A DNA stretch of 64,000 bases from CAWUEX02 sp963921305 (GTDB lineage: Bacteria; Pseudomonadota; Alphaproteobacteria; Rhodospirillales; Rhodospirillaceae): positions 124,001-188,000 of the forward strand of contig CAWUEX030000003.1 in assembly GCA_963921305.4 (NCBI GenBank). The letters run 5' to 3'. The notes below the pieces were generated by a model. The model was given only the letters and a program-made list of their open reading frames with translations, searched no databases and was not told where the DNA came from. Made by a program: the position numbers and the translations under genes. Position 1 is the stretch's first letter. The number at the start of each line of letters is the position of its first letter. Positions 26,550 through 35,793 of this stretch are shown in pieces.

Positions 26550-27404
26550 ATGTCGCAAATTGGCAACCTCACTCTGTACCGGGAGAAATCGACCGTTCAC
26601 CGGTTTGACGAGTCAGGCGAGGCCGATGGCGTTGAAACGCTTATGGAAGTCCGGGCCAACCGGCTGACCATTCCTTTAAAACTCGGCGATCATACGCACC
26701 AATGCGTTGTGCGCGGCCAGAACATGCCGACGACATTGCGAATTGCGGGACTTGTGATCGACCAGTTCCGCCGCGATCCGAATATGATTGCGGATGCTAA
26801 GGAAATCGACTGGGATAGCCGTTGGGTGCGGCGCTTGTCGCAATACGAAGCGAACTATATCCCGGAAACCTGGGTATCAATTCACGTTGACGGCGAGACC
26901 GTGTTTTCGACGGGTGACGACTCCTTCGACATCATCGAAGAAATCGAAGGTCTCGCAGCCGGAGGGGACGTTTCCGACCAAATCGTGTCGGAAGCGGCCA
27001 GCAATATTGTCGGTGCGCTGGAAGACTTAGCCGTGGAGCATGACAGCCAGACCGCTTTTGTGTTCACCCAGTTTGCCGCCTATCACCGTGCTGCCATTCT
27101 TGAGCGTAAAGGCGGGTCTACGGGGTCCTTCGCGGTTTCGGTCTACCACCCTAATCCACGCAAACCGGTGCGGATCAGTTACTTCCTCGATCTTGCCGCA
27201 GACATTATGGAAGCGCTGACCATGGGCACGTTTATGCAGCGCGTGCAGACGTTGGTCGAACAGGACAAGATATCGGAAACGGACATCACGCCGGCGCAGG
27301 TCGCCGCTGCGCGCAACCGGAAGCGCGACCTGATGCAGCAAATCATAGGCTTCGAGCGCGCCAATAAGGTGACCTACCGGCCAGAGCGCCCGACGTTTAC
27401 ATAA
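26550..27404 (+). CDS. Conserved-looking hypothetical protein
   Basis: 284 residues, no signal peptide or membrane helix, mixed alpha/beta composition. Distinct segments: an N-terminal half with LYREKSTVHRFDESGEADGV and TTLRIAGLVIDQFRRDPNMI, a middle acidic part (DDSFDIIEEIEGLAAGGDVS), and a C-terminal half with FAVSVYHPNPRKPVRISYFL and a helical end (ITPAQVAAARNRKRDLMQQI). I do not recognise a family. It is followed after 17 bp by a TauE/SafE permease gene and may be co-transcribed with it. Confidence 0.75.
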   Translation: MSQIGNLTLYREKSTVHRFDESGEADGVETLMEVRANRLTIPLKLGDHTHQCVVRGQNMPTTLRIAGLVIDQFRRDPNMIADAKEIDWDSRWVRRLSQYEANYIPETWVSIHVDGETVFSTGDDSFDIIEEIEGLAAGGDVSDQIVSEAASNIVGALEDLAVEHDSQTAFVFTQFAAYHRAAILERKGGSTGSFAVSVYHPNPRKPVRISYFLDLAADIMEALTMGTFMQRVQTLVEQDKISETDITPAQVAAARNRKRDLMQQIIGFERANKVTYRPERPTFT

Positions 27405-27421
27405 CGTGCCGGGCGCATCAC

Positions 27422-28249
27422 GTGTTTGACACGGCTGCCGGCCTCCTTCCCCTCTTTCTCGCCTTGCTGGCCACCGGTGTCGTAGCTGGACTGCTGGCCG
27501 GACTCCTGGGCGTCGGCGGCGGCATCGTCATTGTGCCGGTTCTCTTTACCGTCCTGGGCACGCTGAATGTCCCGTTTGAGGTGCGCATGCACGTGGCTGT
27601 GGGTACATCGTTGGCGACGATCATCCCGACCTCCATTTCCTCAGTTCGCGCCCACATGCGCAAGAATGCGGTGAACTGGAACTTGTTCCGCGCCTGGCTG
27701 CCCGGACTGATTGTCGGTGTCTTGGCAGGCACCTGGCTGGCGAACACACAATTTGACGGACGAACTTTAACCCTGGTCTTTGCCGGAGTTGCAATCGTTG
27801 TCGCCCTCGATTTGGCGCTACGGCACCGGACCGACGCCGGCGCACCGAGCGCGGCATGGTATCGCGACGTACGAGGGTCCGGTGTGGCAGGCGGCATCGG
27901 TGCGTTTTCCGCGATGATGGGAATTGGTGGCGGAACGCTGTCCGTGCCATTCCTCAACGCCGTCGGCGAACCGATCCACCGCGCGGTGGCCACGTCAGCG
28001 GGGTTTGGTCTGATCATCGCCGTTCCCGCCGCCCTCGGCTATGCCGCCGGCGGATGGGACGTGCCCGGCCGCCCAGCCGGCTCGATTGGCTACGTCAATG
28101 TTCTCGGATTTGCAGCTATCGTTGCGACGACAGTGCTCACTGCCCCGCTGGGCAGTAAGCTTGCCCATGCCCTGTCACCGCGGACTTTACGGTTGTTATT
28201 CGCAGGGTTTCTGGTTTTAACCGCCGTCAGGATGTTGAGTGCATCCTAA
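27422..28249 (+). CDS. TauE/SafE family anion permease
   Basis: 275 residues with about eight hydrophobic helices; start GTG 27422. The two repeated family motifs are visible: GLLAGLLGVGGGIVIVPVLF near residue 25-45 and IGAFSAMMGIGGGTLSVPFL in the second half. Members export or import sulfite, sulfoacetate or other small organic anions at the inner membrane. No sulfur-metabolism genes neighbour it, so the substrate cannot be inferred. Confidence 0.92.
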   Translation: MFDTAAGLLPLFLALLATGVVAGLLAGLLGVGGGIVIVPVLFTVLGTLNVPFEVRMHVAVGTSLATIIPTSISSVRAHMRKNAVNWNLFRAWLPGLIVGVLAGTWLANTQFDGRTLTLVFAGVAIVVALDLALRHRTDAGAPSAAWYRDVRGSGVAGGIGAFSAMMGIGGGTLSVPFLNAVGEPIHRAVATSAGFGLIIAVPAALGYAAGGWDVPGRPAGSIGYVNVLGFAAIVATTVLTAPLGSKLAHALSPRTLRLLFAGFLVLTAVRMLSAS

Positions 28250-28259
28250 GCATAGGGCC

Positions 28260-28463
28260 TTAGTCGCCGGCAGCGCGCAGCATCACGAGCAATAATACCA
28301 GTACGACGGCAATCGCCTGCGCCGTCACCCGCCACTGCATGAGCTTGTTGCCGTGTTTAGCGTGAAACTCTCCGCCTTTGACAAAAGCAAACAAGCCGGT
28401 AATCAGAACGGCAAGGACAACAACGAGAGAGACCGCCAGAAGAATGATGAGCGTGGTTTCCAT
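28260..28463 (-). CDS. HIG1-domain small membrane protein
   Basis: 67 residues with two transmembrane helices (about 4-28 and 46-64) joined by the HIG1 signature FVKGGEFHAKHGNKLMQWRV. HIG1 proteins in mitochondria are respiratory supercomplex factors; alphaproteobacterial members are thought to associate with terminal oxidases. Convergent with the TauE/SafE gene. Confidence 0.88.
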   Translation of the reverse strand: METTLIILLAVSLVVVLAVLITGLFAFVKGGEFHAKHGNKLMQWRVTAQAIAVVLVLLLVMLRAAGD

Positions 28464-28591
28464 AGCGTCTATACGTGAACCGGTTGCCAGGGGATTACAA
28501 GGTCTTTGGAACGAAATCCCGTAAAAGATGTATTGCCGCGTCGAGACGGTTATAATGGCAAGGGGTCAGGGGCTTGAGGATTTCCATCTAA

Positions 28592-28972
28592 ATGCTCGGA
28601 ACGGTTCTTGTCGTCGAAGACAACGATCTGGTGCGTGAGTCGTTTTGTCATGTGCTGAGCCAGCGCGGCTACACCGTCGTCGAGGCAGAGGACGGTCAGG
28701 ACGCGTTAAACAAGCTCGAACAGGACGATGTTGATGCCGCGATTGTCGACATCATGATGCCATCCATGGGCGGGTTAGAATTGCGTGAGGTTTTGCTGGC
28801 CAGAACGCCGCCGGTGCCAACCATTCTTGTGACCGGTCAGCCGGACCTGGTCGCGGACTTAATGGGCGACAATTTCGATTTCTTGGGAGGCCGGATCACC
28901 GTCCTGCAAAAGCCGGTTCACCCGGTGAAGCTGCTGGCCGAGGTCGAGAAATGCATGGAGAGCAGTTCCTGA
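28592..28972 (+). CDS. Single-domain response regulator (CheY-like receiver)
   Basis: 126 residues, receiver domain only. Acidic pocket Glu9/Asp10, phospho-acceptor Asp53 in AAIVDIMMPSMGG, Thr81 in ILVTGQ and Lys107 in LQKPVHP. With no output domain it probably acts through protein contacts, for example on a kinase. No histidine kinase is adjacent. Convergent with sufA. Confidence 0.93.
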   Translation: MLGTVLVVEDNDLVRESFCHVLSQRGYTVVEAEDGQDALNKLEQDDVDAAIVDIMMPSMGGLELREVLLARTPPVPTILVTGQPDLVADLMGDNFDFLGGRITVLQKPVHPVKLLAEVEKCMESSS

Positions 28973-28979
28973 GCAGACG

Positions 28980-29345
28980 TTATGACGTCTTGGCTTGATC
29001 GACGGAGAAACTCTCGCCACAGCCACAGCGGCCAGTCTCATTTGGATTGTTAAAAACGAAACTGCTTTCCATCTTGCTCTCGTGATAGTCGAGCTCCGAT
29101 CCCAGCAGGTACATCACCGCCATCGGGTCGACGAAAAACTTTACGCCGTCTTTCTCAACAACATCCTCGAATTTACCCTGCTCATCCGCGTACTCGACCT
29201 TGTACGCAAAGCCGGAACACCCCTTGGTGTCGATGCCGACACGAATACCAAGCACGGGGCGGTCCGCCTGCTCAATTAGGCTTTTGGCGCGCGCGGCAGC
29301 GGCGGCGGTGACGGAAATTGGGGCGGGTCTATCCAAAGCGGTCAT
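28980..29345 (-). CDS. sufA: Iron-sulfur cluster assembly A-type carrier (HesB/IscA/SufA)
   Basis: 121 residues. A-type carrier passing Fe-S clusters to target proteins. The three ligand cysteines are present: Cys in DTKGCSGFAYKVEYAD and the pair in GRCGCGESFSV at the C-terminus. Last gene of the SUF operon, 27 bp after sufT. Confidence 0.93.
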   Translation of the reverse strand: MTALDRPAPISVTAAAAARAKSLIEQADRPVLGIRVGIDTKGCSGFAYKVEYADEQGKFEDVVEKDGVKFFVDPMAVMYLLGSELDYHESKMESSFVFNNPNETGRCGCGESFSVDQAKTS

Positions 29346-29372
29346 GGCTGATCTCTGAGGTTCGAGTGATCT

Positions 29373-29774
29373 TTAAAACATATCCAAGGCGACGCGGGCG
29401 ACTTCGCTCATATTTTCAGGCGTCCATGGCGGATCCCAGGTGATGGTGACACGTACTGTTCCGGTCCCTTTCACGTTGGCCACCGCATCACCAACCTCAC
29501 CGGGCAACGTGCCGGCAACAGGACAGGCCGGTGCCGTAAGAGTCATTGTGATATCAACATCTCCACGCTCCTGGATCGCCATGTCATAAATCAGACCGAG
29601 GTCATAAATGTTGACCGGAATTTCGGGATCGAAAACACTGCGCAAAGCTTCCACGACTGCGGTGTCAGTAGCGATGTAGTCCTCATCCTCGGGCAGCGGC
29701 GCTCCACGTTCGATGACCTCGCCCTCTTCAGGCGGATCGACGTCCATCGCCGGCATCGCATAGGGTGGCATCAT
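29373..29774 (-). CDS. sufT: SufT, MIP18/DUF59-family Fe-S assembly factor
   Basis: 133 residues. DUF59 domain from about residue 35: VVEALRSVFDPEIPVNIYDL (DPE motif), GLIYDMAIQERGDVDITMTL, TAPACPVAGTLPGEV with the family cysteine, then VTITWDPPWTPENMS. SufT helps mature Fe-S proteins, possibly under high demand for lipoic-acid and aconitase clusters in other bacteria. The N-terminus (MMPPYAMPAMDVDPPEEGEV) is a low-complexity acidic/Pro lead not part of the domain. Confidence 0.93.
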   Translation of the reverse strand: MMPPYAMPAMDVDPPEEGEVIERGAPLPEDEDYIATDTAVVEALRSVFDPEIPVNIYDLGLIYDMAIQERGDVDITMTLTAPACPVAGTLPGEVGDAVANVKGTGTVRVTITWDPPWTPENMSEVARVALDMF

Positions 29775-29802
29775 CTCAGCTAACTCCCATCACACATCTT
29801 AT

Positions 29803-30342
29803 TTAAGCGCTTTTCTGCGCGGCGCTAGACCGCTCGCTGGTTGCGCTATCCCTGCCCTCCAGGCACGCCATGAGCGTGTGCCAGGGCAGCGTGGCGCATT
29901 TCACGCGCACGGGAAACTGCCGGACCCCGCTGAGGGCGACAAGGCGGTCAATGCGGCCACCCAACTCCGGACCAAGCTCGGCCCGGACTTGATCGGGCTC
30001 GACTTCCTCGGTGCAGAGTGTGCGGACACCGGCAAACACCTTGGCAGCGTCTTCCGCGGTGAGACCCTTAACGGCTTCCGTCATCATTGAGGCCGAGGCA
30101 ATCGAGATGGCGCAGCCTTTGCCATCGAAACGAATATCCGTGATCGCTCCGCTGTCGTCTACGGCTGCGGTGACGCAGACCTTGTCGCCGCACATGGGGT
30201 TTTTGCCGTCACTCTTACAGGTATGGTGCTCGACCGCACCCGCGTTACGCGGCGACTTGCCGTGGTCGAGGATGATCTCCTGATACAGTGACAACAGATC
30301 GGCACCTTGATCTGGCCCCCGTTCCTGCTCTTGCGCCATCAC
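29803..30342 (-). CDS. sufU: SufU-type scaffold/sulfur transfer protein
   Basis: 179 residues. SufU/NifU-N-like fold, zinc-binding partner that takes sulfur from SufS. Signatures: YQEIILDHGKSPRNAGAVEH, NPMCGDKVCV (Cys and Asp ligands), IRFDGKGCAISIASASMMTE (second Cys) and FPVRVKCATLPWHTL (third Cys). The start ATG overlaps the sufS stop by 4 bp. The last 20 residues (Ser/Ala-rich) extend past the usual end. Presence of SufU instead of SufE fits the SufS context. Confidence 0.93.
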   Translation of the reverse strand: MMAQEQERGPDQGADLLSLYQEIILDHGKSPRNAGAVEHHTCKSDGKNPMCGDKVCVTAAVDDSGAITDIRFDGKGCAISIASASMMTEAVKGLTAEDAAKVFAGVRTLCTEEVEPDQVRAELGPELGGRIDRLVALSGVRQFPVRVKCATLPWHTLMACLEGRDSATSERSSAAQKSA

Positions 30343-31595
30343 AGCAACAGCTCCTTGGCTTTCTCAAGTGCCGCTGCGAGAACGTCGAACTCCTGGGACG
30401 TCGTGTACATGCCAACCGATGCGCGCACCGTGGCGGTGAGGCCATAGGCATCCATCAGTGGCTGAGCGCAGTGATGTCCGGCCCGCACGCAAATACCGGA
30501 GCGGTCCAGAATGGTCGCCAGATCATGAGGATGCGCCCCCTCCAGCACGAAGGAAATCGCTGACGTTTTGTTGGCACACGTGCCGACGAGGGTGAGCCCA
30601 TCGATATCCCCGAGGCGCTGCATGCCATGCCTTAAGACAGCGTGTTCATGGGCCATGCGGGCTTCAGAGTCGAAGGACGTGAGATAGTCAATCGCCGCGC
30701 CCAACCCGACAGCGGGAACGATCGGCGGCGTACCGGCCTCGAACTTGGCGGGCAATTCAGCCCATTCGCTGCGCTCAAAGGTGACCGTGCTGATCATGTC
30801 GCCGCCGCCTTGGTACGGCGGCATGGCGTCAAGCAGGTCTTCCTTGCCGTACAGCACGCCGATGCCATTGGGCCCATAGAGCTTATGCGCGGAAAAGGCG
30901 TAGAAATCGCAATCGAGGTCCTGCACGTCGACAGTTTGATGGACGACGGCCTGACAGCCATCGAGCAATACCTTCGCACCGACGGCATGCGCGGCCTTCG
31001 CGATGTCTTTCACCGGCAGAATGGTGCCAAGCACATTGGACACGTGGGCGACGGCAACCAGCTTGGTCTTGTCTGTGATGGCCGCTTCAATGTCGTGCAG
31101 CGGCACGTCGCCGTCAGGCGCTACGGGCACAACCTTGAGTACCGCACCGGTTTGATCCCGCAGCAATTGCCAGGGCACGATGTTGGAGTGGTGCTCCAGG
31201 CCAGTGATGACAATTTCATCACCCTCACCTAAGGATTGCCCGAACGTGGCGGCGACCAGATTGATCGCTTCCGTCGCGCCTTTGGTAAAGACAATCTCGC
31301 GGTCACTGCGGGCGTTGAGGAAGGCGCGCACGGTCTCGCGCGCCGCTTCATATTTGCCCGTCAGGGTTTCGCTGAGCCAGTAGGCACCACGATGAACGTT
31401 GGCGTATTCATGTTCATACTGGTAGCGCAGAACGTCGATCACCGCTTGCGGTTTTTGCGCTGACGCGGCGCTATCGAGATAGACCAGCGGCTTGCCATGA
31501 ATCTCCCGGCTGAGGATCGGAAAGTCCGCGCGAACGCTGTCGATGTCGAAGGGCCGTGGCGCTTTGGCATCAGCTGCGAGTGCAGTCACGGTCAT
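30339..31595 (-). CDS. sufS: Cysteine desulfurase SufS
   Basis: 418 residues from ATG 31595, whose ATGA overlaps the sufD stop; an open frame reaches 31637 but inside sufD. PLP enzyme taking sulfur from cysteine. HHSNIVPWQ (His stacking on PLP), DGCQAVVHQTVDVQDLDCDF, PLP lysine in FSAHKLYGPNGIGVLYGK, and catalytic Cys in RAGHHCAQPLMDAYGL identify the group II (SufS/CsdA) class. Confidence 0.96.
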   Translation of the reverse strand: MTVTALAADAKAPRPFDIDSVRADFPILSREIHGKPLVYLDSAASAQKPQAVIDVLRYQYEHEYANVHRGAYWLSETLTGKYEAARETVRAFLNARSDREIVFTKGATEAINLVAATFGQSLGEGDEIVITGLEHHSNIVPWQLLRDQTGAVLKVVPVAPDGDVPLHDIEAAITDKTKLVAVAHVSNVLGTILPVKDIAKAAHAVGAKVLLDGCQAVVHQTVDVQDLDCDFYAFSAHKLYGPNGIGVLYGKEDLLDAMPPYQGGGDMISTVTFERSEWAELPAKFEAGTPPIVPAVGLGAAIDYLTSFDSEARMAHEHAVLRHGMQRLGDIDGLTLVGTCANKTSAISFVLEGAHPHDLATILDRSGICVRAGHHCAQPLMDAYGLTATVRASVGMYTTSQEFDVLAAALEKAKELLL

Positions 31596-32944
31596 GACAC
31601 GCCTCCCGCCGTCAGCTCGCTCTGCCGGACCAGCCAACCCTTAACAAGGTCATGGATCAGAGCTTTCACGCCATCATCGGCGATTTCGAAAATCACGTCG
31701 TCGAGGAAACCCTCTACCAGCATGGCCCGTGCGGTTTTTTCGTCGATGCCGCGGCTCATCAGATAGAACAGATGATCAGTGTCCATCTCGCCGGTGGCGG
31801 CACCGTGGGCGCATTGCACGTCGTCGGCGTAGATTTCCAGCTCGGGTTTACTGTCCACTTCGGGGCCGCGGTCGAGCAACAGCGCTTTGTGGAGTTGCCG
31901 GCCATCCGTGCCCTGAGCGTCACGCTCGACATAGATGCGCCCCTGGAACACGCCGCGGGACTCACCACCCAGCACGCCCTTCACGACCTGGTTCGAGCGC
32001 GTGTTGGGCACCAGATGCTTGATCTCTGAAGTGATGTCGCTGTGCTGAGTACCAGACAGCGCATAAGCGCCATCGACCCGGACATGCGCCCCCTCTTCCG
32101 TTAAGCCCGCTTGAATATCGCGGCGGACCAAATTTCCGCCGAGGGACAACACGAAAGACGAATAGTCTGCATCGCGTGCGCCTTGAACGGCCGTTCGGCC
32201 AAGATGAAAGGCGTCGGTATCCTCGCTCACCACCGTGTAGTGCTGGAGCCGAGCAGACTGGCCAACGTAGACTTCACTGAGCGCGTTGCTCAGGTAGCTT
32301 TGACCCGGCAAGCCGATGTGGGACTCGACGATCACGCCTGCGGCCTGCGCATCGGCTGAGATGAGCAACCTTGGATGAAAAGCCACGGGCTGCGCACCCG
32401 ATGCACCGATCGACACGATATGAATGCGTGGCGCTGGAGCATCGGTGCGGGTAAAGCGCACGACCAGCCCATGTTCCATGAACGCGGTGTTCAGTGCCGA
32501 CGTAAACGAGTCTGCCGGTGCGGCAAGGCCCCCAAGGTCATCCTTGAGGGCTGCTGGATTTTGCGCAAACAAATCGTTGAGCAGATCTATGGACACGCCG
32601 TCCGGCAATGATGTCAGATCATCCGACAGGTCGGGCCGGAACACGCCGTTGACCAGAACCAGCTTGATCGCGTCATCGAGAAGCGCCGCGGTGACCGGAA
32701 CCGAGGTCACATCCACATCATCGGCTTTTTCAGCCGGGATAAACGCCGTATTGCGGATGGCATTCAGCGGCGTGAATTTCCAGGCCTCAACCTTTGGCGT
32801 TGGAATACCCTCACTGCCGAGGCGCGCCCGCGCGGCCTGGCGCAGACCATCGATCCACGCCTCGTTCGCGCCGGGTAACGCGCCAGCCGCGTTGGCGTAG
32901 GTCTCGCCGAACGCCGTGGGTTTTTCCTGTGTGACCGTCGCCAT
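31592..32944 (-). CDS. sufD: Fe-S cluster assembly protein SufD
   Basis: 450 residues. Partner of SufB in the SufBC2D scaffold. The C-terminal beta-helix part is conserved: HSDITSEIKHLVPNTRSNQV, VFQGRIYVERDAQGTDGRQL, LLLDRGPEVDSKPELEIYAD, DVQCAHGAATGEMDTDHLFY and SRGIDEKTARAMLVEGFLDD. Between sufC (11 bp) and sufS (4-bp overlap). Confidence 0.96.
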   Translation of the reverse strand: MATVTQEKPTAFGETYANAAGALPGANEAWIDGLRQAARARLGSEGIPTPKVEAWKFTPLNAIRNTAFIPAEKADDVDVTSVPVTAALLDDAIKLVLVNGVFRPDLSDDLTSLPDGVSIDLLNDLFAQNPAALKDDLGGLAAPADSFTSALNTAFMEHGLVVRFTRTDAPAPRIHIVSIGASGAQPVAFHPRLLISADAQAAGVIVESHIGLPGQSYLSNALSEVYVGQSARLQHYTVVSEDTDAFHLGRTAVQGARDADYSSFVLSLGGNLVRRDIQAGLTEEGAHVRVDGAYALSGTQHSDITSEIKHLVPNTRSNQVVKGVLGGESRGVFQGRIYVERDAQGTDGRQLHKALLLDRGPEVDSKPELEIYADDVQCAHGAATGEMDTDHLFYLMSRGIDEKTARAMLVEGFLDDVIFEIADDGVKALIHDLVKGWLVRQSELTAGGVS

Positions 32945-32955
32945 CGTCTTACCTG

Positions 32956-33714
32956 TTACGCCGCTGCGCTATCTTCGTAGCGGCCATAGCCCTCGGCTTC
33001 GAGGGTTTCGGCAAGGGTCTTGTCGCCGCTCTCAACGATGCGGCCACCGAACAGCACATGCACATGATCAGGCACGATGTACTTCAGCAAACGCTGATAG
33101 TGAGTAATCACCAGGAAGGCGCGACCGGGATCGCGTAGCGCATTAACGCCATCGGAGACGATCTTGAGCGCATCGATATCCAAGCCGGAGTCGGTCTCAT
33201 CCAGTATGGCGAATTTGGGTTCGAGCAAACTCATTTGCAGCACTTCGGCGCGTTTCTTTTCGCCGCCGGAGAAGCCAACATTCAGCGGCCGCTTAATCAT
33301 GTCATCGGCCATCTGCAGTTCCTTGGTCTTGCTTTTGACCAGCTTGAGAAACTCCATGGCATCGATTTCGTCGAGCCCTTGTGCGCGCCGCTTGGCGTTC
33401 AGCGCTGTCTTGAGAAAGGTTGAGGTCGCGACCCCGGGTATTTCCATCGGGTATTGAAAGGCCAAAAATACACCAGCGCGGGCCCGTTCGTCGGGCTCCA
33501 TGGCAAATAGGTCTTCGCCGTCCAGCGTGACAGTCCCGTCGGTGACCTCATAGCCTTCGCGGCCCGAAAGCACGTAGGACAGGGTGCTTTTGCCCGTACC
33601 GTTGGGCCCCATGATGGCGTGCACTTCACCGCCATCAATGGTGAGGTCGATGCCTTTGAGGATTTCCTTACCGTCTACCGAGACATGCAGGTTCTTAATT
33701 TCAACGAGTGACAT
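32956..33714 (-). CDS. sufC: Fe-S cluster assembly ATPase SufC
   Basis: 252 residues. ABC-type ATPase of SufBC2D. Walker A GPNGTGKSTL (about 36-45), Q-loop FLAFQYPMEIPG, signature FSGGEKKRAEVLQM, Walker B FAILDETDSGLDIDAL and H-loop VITHYQR. The DETDSGLD wording is typical of SufC. Confidence 0.97.
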   Translation of the reverse strand: MSLVEIKNLHVSVDGKEILKGIDLTIDGGEVHAIMGPNGTGKSTLSYVLSGREGYEVTDGTVTLDGEDLFAMEPDERARAGVFLAFQYPMEIPGVATSTFLKTALNAKRRAQGLDEIDAMEFLKLVKSKTKELQMADDMIKRPLNVGFSGGEKKRAEVLQMSLLEPKFAILDETDSGLDIDALKIVSDGVNALRDPGRAFLVITHYQRLLKYIVPDHVHVLFGGRIVESGDKTLAETLEAEGYGRYEDSAAA

Positions 33715-33740
33715 AACGTGTTCTCACTTCAAGGGCGGCC

Positions 33741-35195
33741 TTAGCCGACGCTTCCTTCCAGACTGATACCCACCAGCTTTTGCGCTTCTACCGCGAATTC
33801 CATCGGCAGGGTTTGCAGGACCTCCTTGCAGAAACCATTGACGATCAGCGAGACCGCTTCTTCCGGGTTCATGCCGCGCTGCTGGCAATAGAACATCTGT
33901 TCATCGCTGATCTTCGAGGTGGTCGCTTCGTGTTCGGTCTGTGCCGTCGGGTTGCGGCTTTCGATATAGGGCACCGTGTGGGCGCCGCATTGATCACCGA
34001 TCAAGAGGCTGTCGCACTGGGTAAAGTTGCGCGCGCCGTCTGCTTTGGGCTGAACCCGTACGAGGCCCCGGTAGGTGCTGTTGGAACGACCCGCCGAGAT
34101 ACCTTTGGCGATGATCTTCGACTTGGTGTTCTTGCCGATATGAATCATCTTCGTGCCGGTATCGGCCTGCTGCATGTTGTTGGTGATGGCCACGGAATAA
34201 AACTCGCCGACCGAGTTATCACCCTGCAGAATGCAACTGGGATACTTCCAGGTGATGGCGGATCCGGTTTCCACCTGGGTCCACATCACCTTTGAATTCT
34301 TACCGCGGCAGGCGGCGCGCTTGGTGACAAAATTGTAGATGCCACCCTTGCCGTCCTCATCGCCGGGATACCAGTTCTGCACGGTCGAGTATTTGATCTC
34401 GGCGTCGTCAAGCGCGATCAGCTCAACCACCGCCGCATGGAGCTGATTTTCGTCGCGTTGTGGCGCGGTGCAGCCCTCAAGATAACTGACGTAAGACCCC
34501 TCGTCAGCGATGATCAAGGTGCGTTCGAACTGTCCGGTGTTCTTCTCGTTAATGCGGAAATAAGTGGACAGCTCCATCGGACAGCGTAGCCCTTTGGGCA
34601 CGTAGACGAACGAGCCATCGGTGAACACCGCACTGTTGAGGGTGGCGAAGGAGTTATCGCTGTAGGGAACGACCGAGCCCAGATACTTCTTGATCAAATC
34701 CGGATGGTCTTTGATGGCCTCCGAAATGGAGCAAAAAATCACGCCCAGGTCGTTGAGCTTTTTCTTGTAGGTCGTAGCGACAGATACGCTGTCGAACACA
34801 GCGTCAACCGCAACACCGGCGAGCATCTCCTGCTCACGCAAGGGAATGCCGAGCTTGTCGTAGGTCTCACGAAGCTTGGGGTCGACCTCGTCCAAACTCT
34901 TCGGCGCGTCTTCCAGTTTCGGCGCGGCGTAGTAGTAAGCGTCTTGATAGTCGATCGGAGGATAGTTGAGCTTCGCCCAGGTCGGTTCCTTGACCTCCAG
35001 ATCGAGCCAGTAGCGGTAGGCTTTCAAGCGCCACTCGAGCATCCACTCGGGCTCTTCTTTCTTGGCCGAGATAAAGCGGACGATATCCTCGCTCAGGCCT
35101 TTTGGGGCGCGGTCAGACTCGATGTCCGTTTCCCAGCCGTACTTGTATTTTTCAACGGCGCGGACTGCGTCGACGGTTTGCTGTGTTGCTGCCAT
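33741..35195 (-). CDS. sufB: Fe-S cluster assembly protein SufB
   Basis: 484 residues. Scaffold subunit on which Fe-S clusters form with SufC and SufD. Recognised by FISAKKEEPEWMLEWRLKAY, GVIFCSISEAIKDHPDLIKK, YVPKGLRCPMELSTYFRINE, RAACRGKNSKVMWTQVETGS, SNSTYRGLVRV, FTQCDSLLIGDQCGAHTVPY and QRGMNPEEAVSLIVNGFCKE. Second gene of the operon, 8 bp after the regulator. Confidence 0.97.
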   Translation of the reverse strand: MAATQQTVDAVRAVEKYKYGWETDIESDRAPKGLSEDIVRFISAKKEEPEWMLEWRLKAYRYWLDLEVKEPTWAKLNYPPIDYQDAYYYAAPKLEDAPKSLDEVDPKLRETYDKLGIPLREQEMLAGVAVDAVFDSVSVATTYKKKLNDLGVIFCSISEAIKDHPDLIKKYLGSVVPYSDNSFATLNSAVFTDGSFVYVPKGLRCPMELSTYFRINEKNTGQFERTLIIADEGSYVSYLEGCTAPQRDENQLHAAVVELIALDDAEIKYSTVQNWYPGDEDGKGGIYNFVTKRAACRGKNSKVMWTQVETGSAITWKYPSCILQGDNSVGEFYSVAITNNMQQADTGTKMIHIGKNTKSKIIAKGISAGRSNSTYRGLVRVQPKADGARNFTQCDSLLIGDQCGAHTVPYIESRNPTAQTEHEATTSKISDEQMFYCQQRGMNPEEAVSLIVNGFCKEVLQTLPMEFAVEAQKLVGISLEGSVG

Positions 35196-35203
35196 GACTA
35201 TGT

Positions 35204-35671
35204 TTACCCTTGCGGCGACACCGACGTGCCCTCGGAGTCTGAAAGACGCGGCGCCTGCCCGAAAGTTTTGACGTCGGCCACCATCTCACCGAGCGTCACC
35301 TCGCGGAGCGCATCGGTGACGGCATCGTTCACACGGTTCCACTTGCCCTGGACCGGACACAAGGTTTCGTAGGTGCAGTGTTCCTCAGACGTTTCGACGC
35401 ACGCCGTAATGGCGATGGGGCCCTCGATAGCCTCGATCACGTCGGCGACGGTCACCGTGTCAGGAGCCTGATTCAGGCTATAGCCGCCATTGACGCCACG
35501 GTGGGACCGCACCAGCCCGGCGCGCACCAAATTTTTCATCAGCTTGGCGACGGTCGGCAGCGGAATGCCGGTGTTTTCTGAAATGGTATGAGTCGGCCGC
35601 ACCGCGCCGCTCGACGCCATGTCGATCAGCACCACCGTCGCGTAATCCGTTAACCTATTGACTTTAAACAC
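35204..35671 (-). CDS. Rrf2-family SUF operon regulator (SufR/IscR-like)
   Basis: 155 residues from GTG 35671. Winged-helix Rrf2 fold: LTDYATVVLIDMA, HTISENTGIPLPTVAKLMKN, VRAGLVRSHRGVNGGYSLNQ. Three cysteines (Cys in TACVETSEE, then HCTYETLCPVQGKW) match the Fe-S ligands of IscR/RsrR-type sensors, so it probably represses the operon when clusters are plentiful. It is the first gene of the transcription unit with sufBCDSUTA. Confidence 0.92.
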   Translation of the reverse strand: MFKVNRLTDYATVVLIDMASSGAVRPTHTISENTGIPLPTVAKLMKNLVRAGLVRSHRGVNGGYSLNQAPDTVTVADVIEAIEGPIAITACVETSEEHCTYETLCPVQGKWNRVNDAVTDALREVTLGEMVADVKTFGQAPRLSDSEGTSVSPQG

Positions 35672-35695
35672 GTATTTTGAGCCTCAAAAGACGTA

Positions 35696-35727
35696 CTAAA
35701 ATAGTCTGAATTCAATACAGTCTTTAG
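35696..35727. promoter_or_regulatory. Candidate operator upstream of the SUF operon
   Basis: AT-rich segment 25-55 bp before the regulator gene, containing a direct AGTCT repeat (35703 and 35719, 16 bp apart), a central GAATTC and weakly symmetric outer arms CTAAA/TTTAG. It lies where an Rrf2-type autoregulatory site would be expected. The symmetry is imperfect. Confidence 0.3.
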
Positions 35728-35793
35728 TCAGCTAACGCCGAAATTTCAAGGGATTTGCCCGATTTCTTAAGGATTCCAGGGGTATAACCAGAC

